Assembly: GCF_028009165.1 (NCBI RefSeq)
Contig: NC_079241.1
Coordinates: 4,030,001-4,094,000 of the forward strand
Length of the DNA stretch: 64,000 nt
Reading direction: 5' to 3'
Source: Akanthomyces muscarius
Lineage: Eukaryota; Ascomycota; Sordariomycetes; Hypocreales; Cordycipitaceae
Each line of letters opens with the position of its first letter. Position 1 is the first letter of the stretch. This document shows, piece by piece, positions 58,486 through 64,000 of this stretch. Both the position numbers and the translations under genes were made by a program. The notes beneath the pieces were generated by a model. That model saw only the letters and a program-made list of their open reading frames with translations. It ran no database searches and had not been told where the DNA came from.

Positions 58486-59193
58486 GCATCTTTTCGGGCG
58501 TTCGTCGATTTGACTGGTTGCGAGGTCACTGATCCGATTTTGAGTTATCGCAGTATTGGGTAGTGAAGTAGTGAGTTGCAAACGCGCAATTAAACTGTTG
58601 TGAAAAGAGGTCCGGGGCGGCAAAATCACCTGTTGTTTTCGTTTGCTAAGAAATGCCGCTTGTGCAGTTTCAACGTTCTTTATCGAGAAGGTATACTAAC
58701 TCATTCTAGGACTATTGCAAGTCTAGCTTCCTGATGCCGGTCTGGCCAGCAGCTTGTGCCGTGGGCCAATTGCATGCTTCAAACTTCCCGTGACATCCAT
58801 CAGTGTTGTCCATGAAATATCCGCAGTCTTCCCAACCCTTGCACCGCACCATTTCGGACCGACGGCCTCTCTCTTCTACTACTCTCATGCTGTTGCGCTC
58901 TTTCTGGCCACCTTTCCCCTTTCCCACCTTTATAAGCACTATCCGTCGCAGTACTGCCAGAGTCAATCCGCCAGGAAGACGACATGGCATGTGCATGGCA
59001 TACTTCTTCTACTCAACTTCCATTGTGCATGGCGAAATTGAAACGCGCATCCCATCTCCTATCCGTCCTCATTACGAAGTGAACCTCTTTTCGCTGCCCG
59101 TGGCTGCGGGTCGTAAACCTCTCCATAGCCGCCTCAATCGGCGCGGAAAAGTCTGTGATTTTCTTAATCGCGAATATGCGGGCTTATTTTAGC
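58486..59193. other. intergenic, with a short Cys-containing frame
   Basis: This is probably the promoter of the 227-residue gene. A minus-strand frame (58712-58996, ATG-initiated, 94 codons) ends with a Cys-spaced segment and is described under findings. Otherwise nothing is recognised. Confidence 0.4.
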
Positions 59194-60114
59194 TCAAGTA
59201 GAATTCTTGCTCAGCCTGACTCTGACTAATACGGCGTGGCTGTGGTAATGCTGGACGCACAGTGAGTTGCGATATGGTTCAAATGCACCGCCCATGAGAC
59301 TGTCAATGTTGGGAGAGCCCACATCTTCGAGAGACTGGTGACCCTGTCGCTCTTCGGCGCTCAAATCAAGAGCTATGAAAGCTTTGAGCTCTGCGGCCAG
59401 ACTCTTTTGGACAAATTCCAAGTATTTTTGAGAGAGATAGGACTTACTCAAAGACACATACATAACCATCCAATTGTTGATTCCTCCGGTACCCCTCGTC
59501 GTCGCATTGAAACTGACCGCCGCAATTTTGAGTCACGAAACGTCTCCTATGCTCCGCTTCAAGGTCATCGACTAGCTGCAAACCATCTGGGTCCAAGTAC
59601 AATCTTGTGATTCTCAGAACGTGGAACCAGATGTCCGGTCCGCCAAAGTCGGTCTCGGGGATCTGTTCGAACTGACGGTGTAGCCTGAAGCGAAAATTGG
59701 CATAACGCACAAAGCCTGGGAGGCGACATTGTTGCTCTTCGTCGGCCGTCAGCCCGACCAAGAATTCCTGATGCTGGCCACGCGCGGAGACGCCAAACTC
59801 CAACTCATCCTTCTGGGATGGGCGCCACTCGCTACCACCGCGAGGGATGATGGCGGCTTTGAGCATAAATTCTTCAGTCTTGTGATGGTAACCTCCATCT
59901 CTTCCTCGCACATCTTTTTCCTGGCAAGCATCAACGTGAGTCTCGTGTCGTGGGTAAGCTGTTCGAGAGCTCTTTCAGTGACTGCACGAGTTTCGACACT
60001 CTCGGCGTCGATGTGCCCAATATCAAGATCTTCAAGCCCGCGGGTAAGGGCCGTCGTATCGCAATTAGTGTCAATGGCGCCGCAGTCATTGTTGGGGGTC
60101 GAAGTGGGATTCAT
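59194..60114 (-). CDS. doubtful gene in three frame blocks: multi-exon gene or frameshifted pseudogene
   Basis: From an ATG at 60114 the minus strand reads a helical, charged segment (..ERALEQLTHDTRLTLMLARKKMCEEEMEVTI) until about 59890. Protein-like sequence then continues in a second frame to about 59450 (..DEEQQCRLPGFVRYANFRFRLH.., PDIWFHVLRITRLYLDPDG). From about 59455 it continues in the first frame again to a stop at 59194 (YLEFVQKSLAAELKAFIAL, NIDSLMGGAFEPYRN). The shifts would need skipped lengths of 2 and 1 modulo 3. The only splice pairs I find are weak: GTCACT..CCAG of 62 nt for the first, and either GTAAGT..GAG of 88 nt or GTACCG..GAG of 46 nt for the second. I recognise no family. 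Either unusual introns, sequence errors or decay could explain it. Confidence 0.35.
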
Positions 60115-60584
60115 TTTGTCACGAAGTTAGTGCAAGCGGACGAATGAATGAGGAATGTGAAGGAAATGGGGAAAAGTAAGTTGAGGACGGCAGCGAGCAC
60201 AGCAGCAGAGATTTTGCGGGTGTTTGTACCTCTCCGTTTGCACTTAAGGTGACGATCAGCTGAGAAAAAAAAACGGTTCTAACTTCCAACGCGCGAAGAA
60301 TGATAAAATAAAATATGCACATGCCGGAAACGCCGGTGGCCAATGCCACACTATAATACAGAGCCGTTACGCCGCGCAGCCTGACAACCCGCCACGCCAT
60401 GTCCAACCGTGTATGTTTTGATATGTATAAAACTCCCAGATCAGGCCAGCTGGCCTGGATCCAAAACGCGGCTATCCAAAAAGTGACCATTCAAAATTCC
60501 GGTCTCCAACTGCGGTGCTACTGTCCAAACAACGCTGGCCCAGGGTCGGACGCCCAAGGCGTGAATGCACGTCAAAGGCGTCCG
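60115..60584. other. intergenic region, doubtful gene / MSC2-like gene
   Basis: AT-rich in part (60290-60320); it holds the trailer of the zinc-transporter gene. No gene seen. Confidence 0.5.
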
Positions 60585-62260
60585 CTAAAGAGACTTTGGC
60601 GTGTGCGGTTGTGTTAGCCCACGCTCGCGTGAGCACCAGCACGAATTGTCTCCCTCTCGCTCGACTTGCACTACTGCGTCAATGCCTTCCTTGAGAAGGT
60701 ACTGGCGCACACGGTCGCGAACTTCGTCAAAGGCATAGCCGAAACCAATGGTAACGTGTACAACACCGACAAGCTTGTCTCCCTCGTCACCCCACGATCT
60801 GTCGTCCTTCCAAAATTTGGGTACCGAGTAGCCCACGACACCACGCTGCTGGAGAATGCCGCCGAGTACATTGCGTAGGTTGTATTCTGTGTCTTCTGGA
60901 ACGCTGAGCAACAGGCGTCTCGCTGAAGACAGAACGAGTGGTTGCGACGAGAGAAAGATAAGCACTGCAATGAAGCACGAAGCAAGAGGATCCCAGCCGG
61001 CCCAACCCCAGAAACTAGTCAGCACCGTCGAGACGATAACTGAAACACTGCCCAGAGTATCTGCCAGAATGTGTAAATAGATGCCGCGCATGTTGTCGTT
61101 GTCATGGGAGCTGTATGCTCCGCTAGATTTGGTTTCAGGCAAGTCGTGCGAGTGCGAATGGTCGTGATCGTGGCCGTTACCATGATTGTGTCCGTGGTCC
61201 TGGGCGTGGGAATGAGAATGCGAGTGGCCGTGGCTGTGGCCATGATGATGGTGGTGTCCGAATGCCATCATACCAACGAGGTTGATGGCCAAGCCGAGAG
61301 AGCTGACAATGAAGAGCTCGCCGAGTCGTTTCGTCTTTGTACCCTCCCAAAGTCGCTCAAAAGCCTCAAAGCCGATCTCCAAACTCAGAAGCCTGACATT
61401 GTTAGCGCAAGTCCATACATAGACTTTGGGCTGGACAACTTACATGAGTAGGATACCGTTGGCAAATCCACTGAGTGTTTCGATTTTGCCAAAGCCATAT
61501 GGAAACCTTTGGCTGGGAGGCCACTTGCTCATGACAGCGGCCAAGAGACCAACGAGCAGAGCTACGCAGTCGAAAAACATATGGATGCTGTCGCTCAGCA
61601 AACCGAGCGAGTCGGTAACATAACCGTAGAAGGCTTGGACGGCCATGAAGCTGAAATTGAGTCTACAGCCGATTAGTGTATGGCAACGGGCAGGCCAATG
61701 GTTGGTACACACATCATGAAATAGAATATCCTTCTCGAGTCCTTTTCTGTCATAATTGCATGTATAATGGGAAACTTGGCGGTATGGGGCAGCAGAGCCG
61801 CGGTAAACATGGAGCGCTCGGCATTGGAGTCGTGCGGCAGGCTATGCAAGGTATTGTGCATCTGTCGTGGCGGCGAGTAGGGCGTCTCGGAGGCAAGCTC
61901 GCCGTCATGCGCTATGATGCTCTTGCCGCTCGTCGTCTTCTCCATGGTCCAGCCGTCCATGACATCGAGGGATGCGGGTCTCGGGCGGTCTCTAGCGAGA
62001 GTAGCGCTGCGATTGGAGGCGTGCGATTCGGAATGGCCATGATGGGCGTGAGAGTGCGCGTGCGAGTGCGAGTGAGAATGGTCGTGGCGCTTATAATCGT
62101 TCAGAGCTTCGTCCTGGTGCTCCTCAATGGAGGGAACCAGATTCTCGGTCGAGCCGGCCCTCCAGGCACTCAGCGACGAGTGCGAATGGGAGTGCGAATG
62201 CATGTGTTTCTGGTGGGCATGAGGCAGCGCAGACGAAGGAAGAGTGTAGGGAGCAGCCAT
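60585..62260 (-). CDS. msc2: MSC2-like cation-diffusion-facilitator zinc transporter (3 exons)
   Basis: Exon 1 is 62260-61713, exon 2 is 61662-61444 and exon 3 is 61392-60585, giving 524 residues. The joins give RIFYFM-ILNFSFMAVQAFYGYV and NGILLM-LLSLEIGFEAFE in frame. The start at 62260 (MAAPYTLPSS) is the best ATG; the frame extends upstream without one. The protein has a His-rich N terminus (HSHSHSHSS, HDHSHSHSHAHSHAHHGH) and six CDF transmembrane helices. The zinc-site motifs are DSIHMFFD in TM2 and HILADTLG in TM5 (H-x3-D in each). A second long His-rich loop lies between TM4 and TM5, followed by a C-terminal cytoplasmic domain. This is the ZnT5/MSC2 branch, which in yeast pairs with Zrg17 to load zinc into the ER and early secretory pathway. 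Confidence 0.93.
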
Positions 62261-62492
62261 GACGCCGACGGAGCAGAGGTAAAAGACTGGGAGCTGGCCT
62301 TGCTTGGTCGTCGCGACCGAAAGCGGGTCGGGCTGGTGGCCGGCGGGTCGTTGGTGTGTCTGGACGCTTTGGACGGGTTCAACGTTGTTTGTCGGCGCAA
62401 AACTACATTGGGGGTCAGATTGAATAAATTGTGATGCGCTCGAGAGTGCGGACCGAGGCGAGATCCCGTATTTCTCTGAACAATCAGAACAA

Positions 62493-62840
62493 TCAAGTGA
62501 CACAGATCTGCTCGGCAGGACGGCTCAGCGTAGAAATAGGGGGGAGGATGCACAATGCTACTCGACGCGGGCGGAGGAGGGGCGCACGTGGGGAAGGGTG
62601 GTCGTCCTGAGAACCAAGACGAGCGGACTCAACGGTCGGCCGACAAAAATACTTGGCAATATTTGGAATAACAACTGAATACTCGTAGATTGTGAGAATA
62701 AGAAGTAGTAACAGAAGCGAGTAAACAATACTCGTGCTGATGCCCCGCGACTCATCGCGGGCGGCGATTCTATTTACTACTTGCCTGGCTCCAAAGAAAG
62801 CATTGACCTCTCCCGAGCTAGACTGTCTTGCCTTGAACAT
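62493..62840 (-). CDS. possible small single-pass membrane protein
   Basis: An ATG-initiated frame of 115 residues (gccATGtt) begins MFKARQSSSGEVNAFFGARQ and contains a strong hydrophobic helix, VYSLLLLLLILTIYEYSVVI, at about 45-64. It then becomes Arg/Pro-rich, which looks less like real coding sequence and may mean an intron or the wrong frame after about residue 75. It lies about 230 bases upstream of the MSC2-like gene on the same strand, so it may instead be 5' leader sequence. No family is recognised. Confidence 0.3.
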   Translation of the reverse strand: MFKARQSSSGEVNAFFGARQVVNRIAARDESRGISTSIVYSLLLLLLILTIYEYSVVIPNIAKYFCRPTVESARLGSQDDHPSPRAPLLRPRRVALCILPPISTLSRPAEQICVT

Positions 62841-64000
62841 GGCGTCCAATCATTACTGATAGGGTGATAACGCTGCAGCGCTGAAGTCAGATCAATGCAA
62901 TCAATAACTGTAGCCTTTCCTCTGCTACGTCACGATAAACATACGGCGAACAACGGAGGCCGCGTACACGAGACACGCGATACAACGGTAAGCAGCCTGG
63001 GGAAGCATGGAAGCCACCAGATGCCGTGCCTCTGTAATCCATTGGCGTGCCAGAAACCCTGGCGCATCCTGGCTACAGGTGGACATCAGATACGAGATCC
63101 CTGCCAGGGCCAATCTGCGAGCGACAGCCCGTCTGGTGCTAGTCAGGAACCCCGATACGGAGCAGCCTGCTGGACTGCAATCTTGTCCGTCAGGCGCTAA
63201 TAACTAACAACAGGACGCGGAGCTGCCCAAGACATGCGCGAGTATTTAGGGTTAGCTCGAGAACCTCGATGGTTCGTGATGTTGTTCATTTTCTTTTATT
63301 GATCTGTCCTTTCAGGCCCTTTCTGTTACTCCTACGTCGGGTGCCAGTCTGAGAGATACACCTGAGTTTGGTTCACACTACCGAACACAAAGCAGCAAGG
63401 CGCCATCAAATATGGCATTTGTTTTATTACCATATAGTCTTAGTAGAGTCTCTTACACGGGTCGTAATATCTTGCCTGGTCAATAGGGTACTTGATGGTA
63501 TGAATAGATTTCATAAGACTAGAAAATTGTCATCGCTTAGGCTCGAAATAAAAGGAGTAGAGCAAAGGCGTTGAAACACGTCCAGGCAGAATTCCTCGAC
63601 CATGATGAGTTATCATTGCTTAGCATCAATCATTCGAGATTTGTCTACATATTGTAGCCAGTTGGAAGCTCAACTCCCAACTCTCAACAGCAACAGCGCA
63701 TGCTGCATCTTGAGCAGGCTGGGAGCCTGCCTCTTTATTATTGTTGTGTCTTGCTTCTCTTATTTTTTTCTAATTCTCTTATTTTCTTTTCCCTATTTCT
63801 CTCTTATTCTCGCTATTTCTCTTATTTCCCTCTGATTGTCTCATTTCATAGTAGCTAATAGTCACTGGCGTCTCTTTTTTCGGTGATCCCTCCCGTGACA
63901 GGCACTTTTTTCCTCATTCAAAAGTATCCAGCCAGGCTTTATCACTGCCAAGCATCCTATGCCAGCCTACCCACCCGAAGCATCAGCTGGTCTGGGCCTA
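62841..64000. other. intergenic, right edge of window
   Basis: No credible coding frame, RNA gene or transposon. From about 63730 to 63850 there is a pyrimidine-rich block with repeated TCTCTTATT-like units, which could be the leader or promoter of a gene beyond the window. Confidence 0.5.

Overview
The window is eukaryotic nuclear DNA from a filamentous ascomycete. The evidence is short introns (about 50-80 nt) with GT...AG ends and CTAAC/CTGAC-type branch sites, CT-rich 5' leaders, and a full set of recognisable fungal proteins. The protein sequences look like Sordariomycetes, most likely Hypocreales, but I cannot name a genus from the sequence alone. I see no prokaryotic, viral, CRISPR, rRNA or tRNA features and no intact transposon. 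I rebuilt exon structures by hand from splice sites and frame continuity. For nearly all genes the exon lengths sum to a whole number of codons.

Layout. 0-5 kb: a small conserved membrane protein (-), a PPG1-type protein phosphatase (+) and a bZIP factor (-). 4.6-9.9 kb: a gene-poor stretch of 5.3 kb. 9.9-14.4 kb: a GPI-anchored cupredoxin-like protein, a DmpA-type S58 aminopeptidase and mitochondrial AFG1 ATPase, all (+). 14.4-18.7 kb: a second gene-poor stretch. 18.7-22.5 kb: an SH3-domain membrane protein and a secreted cyanovirin-N-domain protein (+). 22.8-30.5 kb: a TFIIIC delta-like subunit (-), a LITAF-domain protein (-), a DUF899 thioredoxin-like protein (+) and GPI8 (-). 33.4-36.2 kb: two uncharacterised fungal proteins, one a membrane glycoprotein. 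38-46.6 kb: a histidine-phosphatase (PGM) family protein (+), the eight-exon peroxisomal beta-oxidation enzyme FOX2 (-) and a TDA10-like kinase (+). 46.7-56.5 kb: an ECM11-domain protein (-), an SRF1-like phospholipase D regulator (+), cullin-1 (+) and AVL9 (-). 57.6-62.3 kb: a reconstructed three-exon gene of unknown function (-), a doubtful frame-broken gene (-) and an MSC2-type zinc transporter (-).

The content is mostly housekeeping: phosphatase signalling, mitochondrial quality control, Pol III transcription, GPI anchoring, peroxisomal fat oxidation, SCF ubiquitin ligase, late secretion and zinc handling. I found no biosynthetic cluster and no obvious new multi-gene system. The points most worth following up are single-gene ones: a cupredoxin that has lost its type-1 copper ligands, a frame-neutral intron next to the cullin neddylation lysine, an inverted CCTCGG pair in the FOX2 promoter, the secreted CVNH protein and the unknown three-exon gene near 58 kb.
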